A DNA stretch of 64,000 nucleotides from Lethocerus indicus (Eukaryota; Arthropoda; Insecta; Hemiptera; Belostomatidae). Of the stretch, positions 44,071 to 57,420 are shown piece by piece. Position 1 is the first letter of the stretch. Every line of letters begins with the position of its first letter. The notes beneath the pieces were generated by a model, which saw only the letters and a program-made list of their open reading frames with translations, had not been told where the DNA came from and ran no database searches. A program made the translations under genes and the position numbers. Location of the stretch: contig JACDQD010000011.1 in the NCBI GenBank assembly GCA_019843655.1, positions 12,752,604 through 12,816,603 on the forward strand. The letters are read 5' to 3'.

Positions 44071-46104
44071 TCCGGTCAATAAATTAGCGAAGCATCTGCA
44101 TTTCAAATGTCGCAGCGGCTTCGTCACTAATTTCCCCTAATGCTGACTAAAACGGTGTGTTTCGTAGCATACTACCTAATCGGCATAAACGAAATATTGC
44201 GAAAGTCCAACCCAGTATTTCAAACCTTCACCCAGTGCCAAAAACGTATCCCAATGTTAGCGTAAGTAATCAAATATCGTGAGGAATGAAATGGAATACT
44301 AATTCTCCAATTAGAGTAACGCTTATTAAGTTTTATACTGAGTGAAAGTTCAAATCTGTAATTGAAGGAATGTGGATGCAGCGCAAAAGCGGTACGATTA
44401 TAATGGTATCAGCGACGAATGAAACATTACAGTATAAAAACTACTGAGAATGGTGGGCTTTGATCGTAGAAGAGCGGGGCTTACCGCATCGGGCTGATGC
44501 AAATTCAAAGAACGCCACATCAAACTAAATATCGTCGCTTTATGTAGCCGACCTTAACAGGGTTATTAAGGATGCGGCCTAAACAAATTTAAACAACAGA
44601 GTATTGAACAAATTTCTTGTGAGTAACTGTGTATTTAGAAAATGATGGAAAATAAATTCCGACTCGATTTCCATCAACTGTTTATGATATAACCATTGAA
44701 AACATTTAATCTTCAGTAATGAGTATTGAAGGGTGGAATAAATTATGCGAGTTCGCGAATGTCATTATTGTAAAAATGTTATTATTTCTTCTAGTAATAA
44801 ACGGGAAGAATTCCGATTTTTCATTCCGTTTATTTTTGTTACATTTCCCCGTGTTACTAATGAAAATGCTTTCCCCGTAAATAACTTAGCGCAGTGTAAG
44901 TATCCTTTATTTGTGACTGTCACATCGAACGAAATAAAACACCGATGGGGTACTCAATCATTCTGAAGTAGCATCTACATGAATGTGACCTCCTCCCCAC
45001 ACCCGCCCTCCGCCATTATTATCCGCACGGGCGCCGCGTATTGTGGAACTACCGGAGTGTTTTATTGGTTATCGTTAAAACGGTGTAATAAACGTTGGTT
45101 GAACTATGATGAATATACAAGTCGGGTGTACTGCCGGTCGGGAAGTTATTAGGTTCCGATTCACGTCGGTGGAAAATCGATAGGTTTTTCCTATCCGCCG
45201 AATCGAGTTCGAGCGATTCTGAAGAGCGTTCGCTTTCATGCGACGGACGGGGCTTTTTCTGACCTTTCGCTCAGAGGCGGACACACAGCGATTTGGAGGT
45301 CAAAAAAGGCTGGCCAAGGTCCCCCCCCTCAAGACTGAGTAAGTCCGAGATGTGAGCTTAGCGTATAGTCTCACTATGTACTAATAGTCACCTGGATTTC
45401 ATATCTTATCTTTTGATTTCGTACAGGATGCCTAAAATTAAAGAAATAATTTGTAAAAAACTTTTCTATAGAGAAAAAATTATTATCTTTCATTATGCGT
45501 CAAATTAAATACTACGCCGAGATAAAACTCAGGATATGAAATTGTATAAAATTGTCCGCGTTATATTTATGTTAGGGTGGTATTTTATTTAAAAGGCAGA
45601 TTTTTAATTAATGGTCCAACAATATTAGTGCGTTTAATGTAAACTACTCAATGGCGGTGTTATAGAGAAGCATTTTGGTATTTAAGTAGATGTGTAAAAA
45701 GATTTATTGATGCTACAGATTGTATGGTGCCGGCGGGGGCGGGGGGGTAAAATTGAACTATAAAAATAAATATGGGAACTGTATTACTAAAATTAAGTTG
45801 GAAACCGCGACAAGACAAGGGTAGAAGGAGATCGCGGAAGATAAACAAGAAATTTTATGGGACCAATCAATCAGGCTGGCGGTAGGAAAGCGGCGGCGGT
45901 TGGTTTTGGCAGGGAGTGTACTGTAGTGTAGAGCGTGTCTGGTGCGTGGGGCGAGTGTACCGGGGAGGGGAGGGAGGGGCGGCCCCGGGGCGGCAGGGGG
46001 CCAACTGAGCAACACAGAATGGAATGAGAATTTATCGATATAGCGCTCTCTGCCGCCCCACCCGGCCCAGAGCCCCTGTCCCAGTGTGAGTGGCACAGTG
46101 GCCC
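44071..46104. other. Non-coding stretch, no gene recognised
   Basis: AT-rich to about 45720, then GC-rich from about 45870 (CGGCGGCGG and GGGAGGGGAGGGAGG runs). No repeat family, RNA gene or convincing frame. Confidence 0.55.
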
Positions 46105-46400
46105 GTGTGAGTGCCCGCCTCCCCCTCCCTCCCTCCCTCCCTCACTCACTCTCTCTCTCACTCCCGCACAACCCGCCTCCCTATCACTCCCTCTCTGTCG
46201 GCCTCGCTCTTCCATCTCTACCCCTCTACGTTTCTCCCCTCCTTCTCCGACCAACCGCCTCCTCCTACTCCTCCTCTCACCCACTTACTCCCTCGCATCG
46301 GCTTTCTCTCTCTCTCTCTCTCTCTTCGACTCCCTCCCTTCCACTATCCTCCATCTCCCTTTACCACTCCTCCACCTCCTCCTCTGGCTCACGGTTAAAC
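46105..46400. repeat. Polypyrimidine block
   Basis: About 300 bp strongly biased to C and T on the plus strand, with (CTCC)n-like, (CT)n (46305-46325) and (CTCCTC)n segments. The frame 46086-46586 (166 codons, Ser/Pro/Leu) is a product of this bias and has no domain. A minus-strand Arg/Glu/Gly frame is its mirror artefact. Confidence 0.9.
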
Positions 46401-47445
46401 CACAAATACACACACAGAGCCCCGCTGCTGCCTCCGCTCCTCCTCTTGCCAAATATATATGCCGTATTGACGCTCTGCCCTGCCTACCCCATCCACCCCC
46501 CCAGGCACTATCCTCGGTTGAACGAAAACCGAGGCTCCCCCACCGATCCCGAAACGTATATATATATTTCTAATTGGAAGACTTAAATAAGGGCCGTTTA
46601 AAAGTTTGGTCTCTCTCTCCTTCTCTCCCTTCTCTGTAGCTCAACCGCAGAAAAGGACGAGGTCAATCAATAAATGAATACTCCGACCGGGCATTTTGAA
46701 CAGACTTAAAGCTTATGCTAAGATAAATTATAAGTTATTACCAGATACACGAGGACTAAATCATTCGAGATAGACTAATCAATTCGATCCTGTGCTTTAG
46801 TCGTCGATGGGTAGATTTTAACCAGCCATATACTGAAACAAGGTTCTACCACCATGACAATATCACACGGGTTATAAATGGACCTATTTCGGTTTGGTTG
46901 ATATTTAATACAAGCAGAAGCAATAGTAAGAACTTAAGAACAGATAAAGATATGTAGTCAGAAATAAGATCAAGAATGCGAGTTGAATTTATCCGATTTA
47001 GAAATGGTTAGTTATATAACATCTGTTCACCTTTGGTGAATGAAACACAGAAGTAGAGTTCTGGTGCAGCAGGTTATCAAGCAAGCGAAGAAAACTGAAA
47101 TAACATTATATATATGGTGTGTGCAAGAAATAAAATTTAATATCACCAATTTAATCGATTTTATTTACCGCTCTCCTTGAAACAAAGCGCTGTACATTGA
47201 CGTTACGAACACCAGGAACAAGGAAGGAGTCGTGGTGTAATGCCACTACAAAATATTATATTTCCTCCGATTGTCAATGCGGCCATCTATTGCGAAATGA
47301 AACCATTGTAACAAGTCACTTGAACCGTTCACACACAGCCGAGGACATTACAAGAAACACTGAACATTCTTCGACGGCCAATAGACGTTAAACTGAAAAT
47401 GTATTTTCCAAACAGGTCGAAACGTCTCAAATGGAGTCATTTGAA

Positions 47446-47469
47446 AGTCAAGTGAAATTTCACTTGACT
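47446..47469. repeat. Perfect 24-bp palindrome
   Basis: AGTCAAGTGAAA is followed at once by its reverse complement TTTCACTTGACT, with no spacer. It could be a dimeric protein-binding site, a cruciform-forming site or a transposon scar. No second copy was noticed. Confidence 0.95.
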
Positions 47470-48633
47470 CACTGTCGTAAATCACTCTTGACAAGTTTAC
47501 GATGCCTTTACTACGCTTTCTTTAGTCCGGTCGCAGAGATTAGGTGTCAAAACGTTATTAATTTCTATATGAACAAATTAAAATAACACGGATTTTACCC
47601 GAGGGCAGAGTTCAATTAACAGTTACAATATTCAAACGAAATCTGACAAAGCGAGTCGCAAAAACAGACATGACTGTTAGTAAAATTAATACTACCAACG
47701 ATGGCGAGAAACATAAACCTGCAATAACTGGTGATGTTAATAACTGAAAGATACATTTGGACGAATTAATTTATCTTCTGTCCGATAGCGAGGTTTTGAG
47801 AATTAACTGTCACGATACGATTCAATATCCGAGCGAGTCAACAAAAGTCACGCTTACCGCCGATCCTGCTGATAGCACTGAAGTCCCTCCTCTTAATAAT
47901 CGTTAGCTCGATAAATTCAGGACCGCTATTCATATCCTTAATGTTTGAACGGGCGGGGAGCCGTTGAAATATTTAATGCACCGGAGAGAAGACGATTGCG
48001 TTCATCGATCTCGAGGCTAAACCCACCCCATAAACGGGCGTCTCGAGCTCAAACTGGGTGAACTTCCAGAAAGCGTACTTCCAATTGTAAGACAAATTAT
48101 AAGATACTATCATCGGTTTACTTCGGATAAATCGAATAAATAACAATTATAACCTGGACGAATTCGCGCCGATAAGGTCTCCTTAACTTCTCCTTCTTCT
48201 TTTTCATTCAGAAGACTGCCTTTCATTTTTTTTATTGCCTTAATATGGGAGCGAGTTTATCCGACGAAAGAACAAAAATAGAATCGTACGATGAGGAATG
48301 TTTAGATAATTCTTTATACTTTACACAGGCTTAGGTGCAGCTCTGAAACACGTATTTTGCATCTACTATCATAAATAATAAGCACACACAGTTGGTATAA
48401 ACTTTCATTACGTTTGCCAGGTGCACTCGTCACATTTACAAATGTACGACTATAACAAAGTCGGAGTAAATAAATACCGGTGAAAAAAGTAAAACAAAAA
48501 AAACTTGAATTTGAATTTGGTATCGTAAGATTTTTACTCGATTTATCCCCATTAAAATTTAAAAGGAGATCATGTCACAATGGTTTAATCAATACTTGGA
48601 ACACCGATAATATATAAAAATTGAAATAAAAAA

Positions 48634-48700
48634 TAGCTCAGTGTCTTAGCAATCATTGCACGAAGGTTGCATAAACTAGACCCAGGTTTTATTTCTCAGT
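48634..48700 (+). repeat. tRNA-derived SINE relic
   Basis: TAGCTCAGTGTC fits box A at 48634-48645. CCAGGTTTTATTTCTC near 48682-48697 resembles a decayed box B, at about tRNA spacing. The intervening AATCATTGCACGAAGGTTGC has the look of a tRNA anticodon region in SINE heads. Several box B positions are lost, so it should be inactive. Confidence 0.45.
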
Positions 48701-50956
48701 AGCTTCCTGAGTGCATTAATCAAGCAAGTATTATTACAACACAGTATACATATATCTTTTAATTTTATTATTTAAACTGAATATCTCCATAATAGGAGTT
48801 TCTTTCTTCTATCGACGTAAATTTCTTATTATGACAAGGAAAAATAATGCTACTAGACTAACAGAAGTCGAGTCCAAACCCGGGGGTTCACAGCATTCTG
48901 AAAAACCAACAACCGCCCCAAAATCTAAACAGTCAAAACACGATCTTCCACATCACCCAACGAAAGTTATTTATCTTTGGAGGGCACACACAACACACGC
49001 TTCTGGTTAATTATGAAGCCGGGGCCCAACTCATAATTTCTCTCGCTAATGGTTTCAACGGGCGTTTTTTCTATATACACTGTCCCGCATTAAAGGCAGA
49101 GGTTTTCCAGGACTAAAACCCATTAGAAGTGATCGCAGGGTACAACCCAAGACATTCCTGCCGGCCCTTGTGGCATCGGCAGACACAGCTCCGAAGGAAC
49201 TCCAGATCCTTATCTCTCCCGAACGGCCCTTAAACTCACCGAAACTCCCGGCGCGTCAACGCTTCAGTGACGGGGGGGGGGTCACGGATACCTTTGATAT
49301 CCTATCTCTAAAAACGTCCTCAACAAATAACTCCCCGAGGGGACGTCGATTTTTTATTTTCATTATTTATCGGGAGACGAAAAATATCGGAGACGTTATT
49401 CACGTTGCGACACGTCCGTCCGCCGCCCATAATGTCTGGCTCGTTTATAAAATCTGACAAGTTTATTATTTCCTTTAAATACCGTTTAGCCTCTCCCCCC
49501 CCCACAGTAGACCCCGAATAGGATCCTAAACGGAATGAGCATCAACTCCAGTCGAGTGTACCTTAAATAATCGGATTACTGGTCAAATTATTTTATATTA
49601 CCGAGCAGGTAGTTCACTTGACGCTAAAAATGTTGGCTCAAGTTTTTTGTCAATGTTTATGATTAGGTTGTAAATACACTTTGCGTAATTTTCCTCTAAG
49701 ATAGGTTCACGCCGTCACCAGTAGCATACTTCAGCTTCCAACGAATAACCCAGTAGGATAATAAGTCTCCGTTCTGATTGCTGAAATGTTTTACGTCGAC
49801 CAAAATCAGAAACAGAAATAATCTCTGAGGTTTATATTAAAAAACGTAAATTATAAAGTGAGATTTCCTGCGTTGCTTCAACTCCTCGAATAGATTGGAA
49901 GGTTTAACTAAAATATAATACTGATTTTGAGAGTTATCAACGTCCTTGATCCCGATTTTAAGTACGGCAATCGAATAGGAGACCGTGAGAATGGGCAGGG
50001 GGGATCCCACGGGTCGAAAGAGCTCTCGTACGGTCGGAAGTCGCTCTGCGCCGCAGGAAAGAGGATCTTACATCGAAAAGCGCGTGTAATCCAATTCCGA
50101 AGTAAAAGAGGACGAGACAGGTGGTATATAATAGGAGGGCCGGAGGGGGTTGAAAGAGGGAGGGCGGCCGATTAATGAATGGAAGAAGCCCGATGAAAAG
50201 GGCACAAAAACGGCCCTACTTCAGAGACTGGGCCCCGTCGGTAAGGGTTTGCAGAGACCCCGTCTTATAGATCCAATAATTTATAAAAGCACAAAGGAAT
50301 TCAAAACCCTGGAGTTGTAAACATTTTTATAACTCGTTGCGCATCGACGGCCAAATAATTTCGCAAAAAGCGGCTCGATAATTCTCAAACAAAAAATTGG
50401 AGGACGCACGTGCAATCTGAGAATATGTCCTAACTAAATATCCGGGAAACTGCACCATTATCATTACAGCGCCTCGCAAACTTCAGAGGTCTGCGAAAGC
50501 CTATCAGATAATTATGAATAAATGGCTAAACCGTTGATTTATTACAAAAGCTCTTCAGTTAAGGACTCCCCCCGAAGGCTCAATAAAAAGAGAAATGAAC
50601 GTCGACACTTATGCGCTTTCGACTATATGGGCCTGTCGTACACACCGTTGGAAACATTAGATATGGAAACAGAGGGGGGAGGCGGTTATCGCGGTTTAAA
50701 CCAGGCGATGAATGTTAGATAAATAGTCCGAGGGGATGGGGCGGGGGCGGGACGAATTTTGCCGCGTTTATAGGCTACCGGTTGCTCCCCGACGCCTATA
50801 TCGCTTTAAAGCGGGGGCGGCGGCGGAGGCAGCGGTTGACGAGCAATGACGTGAGGCGGCGCCCGCCCGCCCCCGGCACAAATTCAATTGGCTCGGTAAC
50901 AATCTGAAGGCGGGGGCGGCAGCGTGGGGGCAGTAAAAAGCTCCCGGTTTTCCGGC

Positions 50957-51024
50957 CACCCACTTACACGCTCGGCTGTGCACCGGGCGGCATAGACGGT
51001 GCCAGCGCACAGAAACCAGTAACC
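50957..51024 (+). repeat. Diverged local duplication, copy 1
   Basis: CACCCACTTACACG-TCGGCTG-GCAC (50957-50983) matches 52564-52590 at 25 of 27 positions. It is followed by AAACCAGTAACC (51013-51024), also found in copy 2. Here the two blocks are 29 bp apart. Confidence 0.6.
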
Positions 51025-51416
51025 AAAAACACCCTCCCCCCACCACACCCCTTACCCTTAACCTTCTTACCCTTACAGCCTCCTACAAAACTTCAAACCG
51101 ACGCTCACTTAGGAGGACGTCGACATGAAACTAAAGTCCACAAAACACTTATTCTTTCCCGACCACAAGAACAACTCTAAGCATACAAGAGTTCAATTCG
51201 AATTTTTGCTACAAACGCGATATACAAATTAGAAGTTTGGAACTAATTACAAAGAAAAATATTTTTTTATGCTTTTCAGTAAGCAAGGAACTTTATCTTT
51301 CTCAGGATTAAGTATGGACCAAAGAATTAGTACCGCATGTAATTCGCGGGTGCAATTTCTTGTATACGACAATCTAAACAGTTTTCTCTAAATAACAACA
51401 TATTTCTATTTTTCCG
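51025..51416. other. Non-coding stretch, nothing recognised
   Basis: A C-rich start with CCCTTACCCTTA-type runs (about 51045-51080) is followed by AT-rich DNA. Confidence 0.5.
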
Positions 51417-51636
51417 ATTTAGATCACGTGACCACTTCCTTTTCAGGACTTGAAGGACCAAAAACTTTCAATGTGATTAAAATTGAAGCTGATAAATACG
51501 ACCAATTCAAAGGGTAATTATTACCGATTGTATTAGATACTGCACTCACAAAACCGTTGGCGCCAAAAGGAAACTTCTCTGGCAAGAGCACTCTTGTACC
51601 CGCATAATTGGTCCGATCAAAAACCGAGATCAACAT
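51417..51636 (-). repeat. Retroposon-like 3' fragment, copy 2
   Basis: The stretch 51417-51447 matches the end of the 9.8-kb fragment at 27 of 31 positions. On the minus strand an open frame (51636 down to the stop at 51424) ends in SSPEKEVVT, parallel to TPDKEVAT in copy 1. The A-rich tail is not preserved here. The 70-codon frame has no recognised domain; I treat it as an element remnant rather than a gene. Confidence 0.4.
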
Positions 51637-52563
51637 CGGTGCATTTTTCGGCGGACCTCACGTACGCGGGTCAGACCTAAATGCGTACGGTCCGTAATGT
51701 TTATTTAAAGCGAGTAAAGAAGGAAAAAAAAAGAATTATCAGACGTGATAGGTCAGTGTAAACAAGTAGTGAGAACTCGCAGTGAGCGAAACGACTCATT
51801 CGGACTAATGTACTACTATAAAGTCTTGAGCGAGAGTTTTTGACGGACAGAGATAAACTACCAAAAACTGAAATCGAATGTCTCTCGATATAGTAATTTA
51901 AATTGCTTCTTGCCATAAAGGATAATCCTGTTAAACTACTGTCAGTAAGAAAGGCAAGCGAAACAAGGCAGTAGTAACCCAAACCTTTCAAGCCTAACCC
52001 CAACACTTTCAAGCAAACATTTACCAAGGGCCCCACTAGCGGTCTCATTATGAAATTAACGCCTTAGAAAACAGCTGCAGCCCCTTGTACTTCCGTAATG
52101 ATCAGTATTTTACAAGCTGAAACCAATACCTTGCAGCGTGCTTACAAGCAGAAGTGTAAAGTGTAAATTGCCATAATATTCCAGATCATGTTTAAAATAA
52201 AATAAAGTATTGTTAAATTCAAGAACGTGCGGTTTAAGTAAGAGAAAAATTATAGTATCGTCCCAGCGTTTTTAAGAACATATTATAAGAGTAATTAATA
52301 TTAAATTGACATTAAATCAAACTGGGGATTACATTACAAATTTTCGTGACATCATAGTTAAATAAGTGAAAATAAATCCCGATGAGGTAAATCGAAATTA
52401 AATAAATTCAATAGACGATAGAACAGGGTGGAAAGGTAAAGCCGGCAGGACAACTCTGGAAAGGGCCCAAAACGTTCCCTTACGTGTAAAAGAAGTAATG
52501 GAAATACTCAGTTTTTCTTAAATTCAGCCGGGAGACATCAATAGCATGTAAAGGGTAGATAGG
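51637..52563. other. Non-coding stretch, no gene recognised
   Basis: AT-rich. GCCATAAA occurs at 51912-51919. The minus-strand frame of 115 codons at 51701-52048 is Ser/Leu-rich without a motif I recognise; I leave it uncalled. Confidence 0.5.
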
Positions 52564-52608
52564 CACCCACTTACACGGTCGGCTGCGCACACGGGCGCGC
52601 CCGCTCAT

Positions 52609-52668
<60 letters not shown>

Positions 52669-52718
52669 GTACTCACACACGCGCGCCCGTTCGCGCACTG
52701 CCAGGCAAACCAGTAACC
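52564..52718 (+). repeat. Diverged local duplication, copy 2, expanded by an AC array
   Basis: Carries the two blocks of copy 1 at 52564-52590 and 52707-52718. The larger spacing is due mainly to the (AC)27 array at 52611-52664 and its CG-rich flanks (ACGCGCGCCC). Just after it, CTCTGG/CCAGAG forms a short hairpin. Confidence 0.6.
52611..52664. repeat. (AC)27 microsatellite
   Basis: Perfect 54-bp AC array flanked by alternating CG/CA sequence, which is prone to Z-DNA. Confidence 0.98.
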
Positions 52719-55700
52719 TCTGGTTGAACCCAGAGCCAACTTAAAACGAACCCACTCTGCTTAGGCAAACATCGAGGCAGGCGAGCTTCACTTCCACTTA
52801 TAAGCCGGACAATGAAAGCTTTCCACATTCCTCGTATTTCGACCGAAATTGATTTAAACTCAGCTCATTTAGCGATCGTTAAATAACTTTGTTTAATACG
52901 AGTAAAGGGCTAATGTTATTTATGAAAGTTTATAGTAAAAAAGTGCCGGCACCGCTGTCGTAGAATATTTACACCGGTTTCAGGAATTTAGGGGGATGTC
53001 CGCGGTGGTGTTTGGGGCTTCATCGCTCGTGAGTTATTCTGTCGCCTTCTGGTCCTAAACTTCAATCCCGACAACCGAAAATACCAGTTGACAGTATCGA
53101 TGGCGCCCGTCTCTTTTCTCCCTGCGTCACCAACGGAATGCTACTGACGACGCCGAGAAGGCCTGGCCATGACCCAAACGGGCCACTGGAGTAATATACC
53201 AAAGCGAAGAGGGCCGCAAATAAATATATTAGATTTATATAGCGCATCTCGGCTGTCCCTTAACAAAAACGTTTTCACAACTTGGAGAGTCGACCAGCGA
53301 CAGAATGGACCTCAGTCTCGTATTACACCCATATATTCTTTTCAGTGACATGCTTGTCGCCCCAAAGGTCTATTTTATGAGAAATAGGGATAGATATAAT
53401 TAGCGATGACAAATATATAAATTTCTAGACTAGAATCGCGTTTCTGAAACGACCTCAGAATAAAAAATTTCAACGTTTCTTCCAAACGTTCTACAGTGTC
53501 CGTAAGTGGACCAGAATTTGGACAATATGAAAATCGAGAAGATTTACAACAATCGAGATAATAATAACACGCTTAATTTGAAAACATAAAGCCTTATTGT
53601 TGGAATTAATTCAGAATCCGTTACTGAGAGGTTTGAATAACAACAGGGAGTATCCTTGAATACTAGAGCCTCGCGACAGATGTTATAATTCTCGAGAAAT
53701 CCTTTCTACGAAAGCAGCAACGCGAAACCGAATAGGACCTGTCTTTTGCCCTTTATCTGTACTTAATGAGGCCATTTCCAAGGCGCCCTATAATTAATCG
53801 CGTTTATTATTATACCTGATCCCGAGTTGACGACGAGCTGGCATAACAGGAAAAATATTTCGGTATTTTTTCAGTTGTGACTGGGGGTCCAATCCCGAGG
53901 CCGAGGACAAAAAAACGTTTCAACGGATAAAAAATAAACAACGAAACAGCGGGGGGAATGATTACCGTATGGGCCGTAATGGAAGCTACCGGATGAGTAT
54001 GCATGTACACGTGCGAATTTGCCCGGCAGTTTGGGCGGCCGGGAGGAGCCCGTCTACACTAATCGCTCGGAGCGACCCTCCCAAGTCGTAAATCAAATCT
54101 ACCCCGCGGACCGACAATACAAATACAATAAACAACCCTCGAAAGGTGGAAACCAAAAAAAAAAACGAAAAACAAACAAACCGTACAGCCGCAGTCGGCA
54201 TTTGCGCGTTATTTACGTACCGATTCGGAGAGTGCGGGCCTCGCCACCAGAACGGGATTTTGCAAAATTCCTGTCCTCACAACTCCTTCATAATTCTCAT
54301 TCGGGTTTACAACCAATTCGGGTGAAATTAATTTAATTACACATAACCCGATGGTCGACGATGACCGACAAATCGTTCCAATTTGATTGCGACCGTGCGC
54401 TGTATAATTTGTTACATGTTAAAGAAAGTGTAGAAACGAACAGGGTCATGTGAACCATGTTATGGTTTTACGACTAGTTTCATAAGCATGGTAGAACAGC
54501 TGCGAGGAAACAAATTCTTGACCCGTATTTCAACATTTCCATGAAAATATATCTTGACAGATTTGTCAACTCAAATCTTTATGGCGCTGAACAAATTTAA
54601 AACCGCCAGGAACTTCCGATCGACGCTTGACTGTGTAGGCGAACTTGTTTATCATTGGTTATATTTTTTCCAATTTTTAAGTGTCAGTCATAAGGAGGAC
54701 AAGGTCTTCAAAGCTCTACTTTATTAAAAAATAAATTTTCAGAAATTAACTAGAGCAGGAGCCGTGTAATGCAACTGTCTGTTAAGAAACTGTCTGTAGT
54801 GTCCATAACGGATTAAATGAGAAGGAAACCCGATGTTTGTAGCCGATTATAAGTCTACCATGTTTAACCATCCGATTTTTAGATAGTTCTTGAATGTTTT
54901 TTCCGACAAGAAATTCGAGAATATGATTTCAATTATTTAGAAAGCCCGCGGTAACTTCTCCGCACAAGACCGATACAGAAATAGAACAAACAAGCAGCAA
55001 AATACTGGCACGTCGGGTACTTAACAACGCGGACGCGACCTGTTGTTTATGGGGCAGTAAAATTTCGACGTTAACAGGGAAAAGCGAACGAACGGGTCGT
55101 CGGTCTATGCACCCTGTACCCTCCCCGCCCCGCTCCCTAATCTAAACTAGACTCATCAAGTGCTCATTATTTGAAAATTATTAGGTTCATCTGGAAGAAA
55201 TGCGTAAACAAAAGAAAAATCACGCTCGCTGCACCAAATCCAAATAGAGAGCGCTCTACAGCGCCAAGAACCCAGGAGAGCGTCACAGATAAAACATTCA
55301 TTAAGTTAAGAAACGGCGAGAACGAAACCGGAACAATTAGGACGATAAGAAGAGGAGGTAGGTGAAATGAAACCCGCTCGCTATGAAGTAATTCCAAGTA
55401 TCAAATTATAAGTTTATCCTTTAGTTTTAATACAAATATATAGATTACTATAGAAGCATCTAAATTACTGTGCGTAAATTAATAGGGAGGATTTAATGGC
55501 TACTCAAAATATATCTCATATTGTGTTAAAATGCCGGTAATGGGATATTTTTCATTGTAAGTAAAGAACGTGTACTCACGAGCTGTTTCCCCCTGAAGCG
55601 ATTGAATGTATTAATTGGGTGTATTACTCACCTGAAACAAAAAAAGGACAATACATTAATACAATTCAAAAATAAATATTTCGTCGTATATAAAATCCTT

Positions 55701-56416
55701 ATTGTACTAAAGAATAAATAATTACACACATTGATTTTACATGTTTACATTCGGAGGTTCGTGTTACCAATTCAGTACGTACTGGTTAATTCGTCAAAAC
55801 TAATTAAAGGTTACAGTGTTTTGTTTTCATCGTGTTTTGAAAGAAATGAAAAGAAAGGATTTAAACGAAACAGATATTAGTGAAATATTTCCAGTATGCT
55901 TTTTGGAACCCAATGTTATGACAGATGTTCACTAACAAATATGTACTGCTAGTTTATTTTAAATAAAATAATGGGCCTACGTTTTAACGAATTAAATGTA
56001 AATATACAGGCATTTCGTTCGTGACTGAAGTAATCGACAGAAATTATGCTCTCTCTCTCTCTCTCTCTCTCCCTCTCATTGCCTACACGAAGTTTTAGCC
56101 GCTACTAATTGTTTCGCTGTTTCAACCGAAACAATTAATCGATCCACTGACTGGCTTACAATTAACACCGCCGGTGAAGGGTGGATCGGCGGCCGGCCGA
56201 ATCGGGTTTGGGTCGAACACACCCTCGAGAGCACCGCGCTACGCAGGCCCATTTATTCTTTTTCCCGGTAGTTTTAATAAACCGTAATTCGCGACCGAGG
56301 AATCGCGTTAGTCGGGAGGAGGCGGGGGATAATCGAAACTGCCGATTATTTCGGCACACATGCCCCGTTATTCGCCAATAAAGCGTTCTCCCGGCGGCCA
56401 ATTAAGATCGTGCCGC
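52719..56416. other. Non-coding stretch, no gene recognised
   Basis: Neutral to AT-rich with GC-rich patches at about 53100-53220 and 56160-56400, TTTATGGC at 54578-54585 and a CT run at 56049-56070. The 61-codon minus-strand frame at 53062-53247 begins with a hydrophobic segment but has no other support. Confidence 0.5.
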
Positions 56417-56580
56417 GTGTGCGACATCGATAAAACTTTCATTACCGGCCGACGCCCGGGCTAAAGGGACTGGAGGGTGAGGGGGCGGAGGAAATAAAGA
56501 AGGAAAATGGGAAGCGCCGGGAAACAGAAAGAGAACGGTAGAGACAACGTGGGAGCCCCAAGCAATTAGGGAGGGAGAGA
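56417..56580 (+). repeat. Diverged local duplication, copy 1
   Basis: GTGTGCG-TCGATA-AACTTTCATTAC-GG (56417-56448) matches 57267-57298 at 27 of 32 positions. CAATTAGGGA follows 118 bp after the ATTAC in this copy and 109 bp after it in copy 2, with a purine-rich segment between in both. Confidence 0.6.
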
Positions 56581-57266
56581 GAGAGAGTGAGAGAGAGACA
56601 GAAGGAGGGAGAGAGAGAGGGATTGAGGGTGAGGGGCGGTGGAACATCCGAGGTACAACTCCAACGCTCTCAATGGAAGGACAAACAGGAACGCGGTCAA
56701 ATATCCAGAGGCGGCAGAATTTAACCCCCCCCCCACCGTTTCTATTGCACCCAAAAGACCATCTTGACCGTTAATTAACTTTAGCGTTAAACAACATTCA
56801 GGGCTGTAAGAGAGAGGGGTACCACAAAGTAGCATTGCCACTCAAAAAAAGTTTAGGCACGGACTTTGTTCACTATACTGTAAAATCAGCCGATTGGCGT
56901 ACATTGATCCACAGGATGAATGGGAACAAAGAACTGAAATTATATTCGAGCATTCAGGAGGCTTAGAAGAAAAAGGCACCTTTTGTGGATATTAGGCTTA
57001 ATTATTTATTAAATTATTATTACCCCGCAAACAATATCTTAGAACTGTTTGGCGTTTCAGGCAGTTTAATTATGTAATGTAAGTGTATTATAGGACCTAG
57101 ACCTGTTTGGGTGTTTGACTAATAGACCTTGCTGTAATAGTAAGATCCATAAGAGTCACGTTGCAAAAAGATTCATCGCCGCGAGACCCTACTCACCGGT
57201 GTCAGTTGGCCCACCTAAACTTATTCCATCCGATTAGGAGGAAGGCGGGCCCACCCCAAAGGCAGG

Positions 57267-57420
57267 GTGTGCGTACTCGATAGAACTTTCATTACGGGGC
57301 GGAAAAAACGTAGTACGGTGGGAAGGAGGACGGATAGAGGGAGGGAAAGTAACGAAAAAGCGCCGAGAGCGAAAGAGAAGGTCGGAAGGGGAGAGCCGGA
57401 GGACAATTAGGGAAAGAGGG
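57267..57420 (+). repeat. Diverged local duplication, copy 2
   Basis: Second copy, 850 bp after the first, with the blocks at 57267-57298 and about 57404-57413. The DNA between is GA-rich, so open frames on the minus strand (57221-57522) are compositional. Confidence 0.6.

Larger units (their letters stand above)
46401..50956. other. Non-coding stretch, no gene recognised
   Basis: Mostly AT-rich. Contains the 24-bp palindrome at 47446-47469 and a tRNA-like SINE relic at 48634-48700. A GC-rich patch runs from about 50730, with CGG runs near 50810-50835. The frame 47197-47391 holds an imperfect zinc-finger-like spacing that I do not accept as a gene. Confidence 0.5.

Noticed and set aside
46086..46586. 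166-codon plus-strand open frame
   Set aside because: Ser/Pro/Leu-rich translation of a polypyrimidine tract; other frames and the opposite strand are open too, and no domain is present.
47272..47343. Zinc-finger-like C-x-C-x12-H-x4-H spacing
   Set aside because: The cysteine spacing is one residue instead of two or more, the conserved hydrophobic residues are not in place, and there is a single finger only.
53062..53247. 61-codon minus-strand frame with a hydrophobic start and a dibasic KRR, like a small secreted precursor
   Set aside because: No amidation or repeat structure, no conservation evidence, and one such frame is expected by chance.
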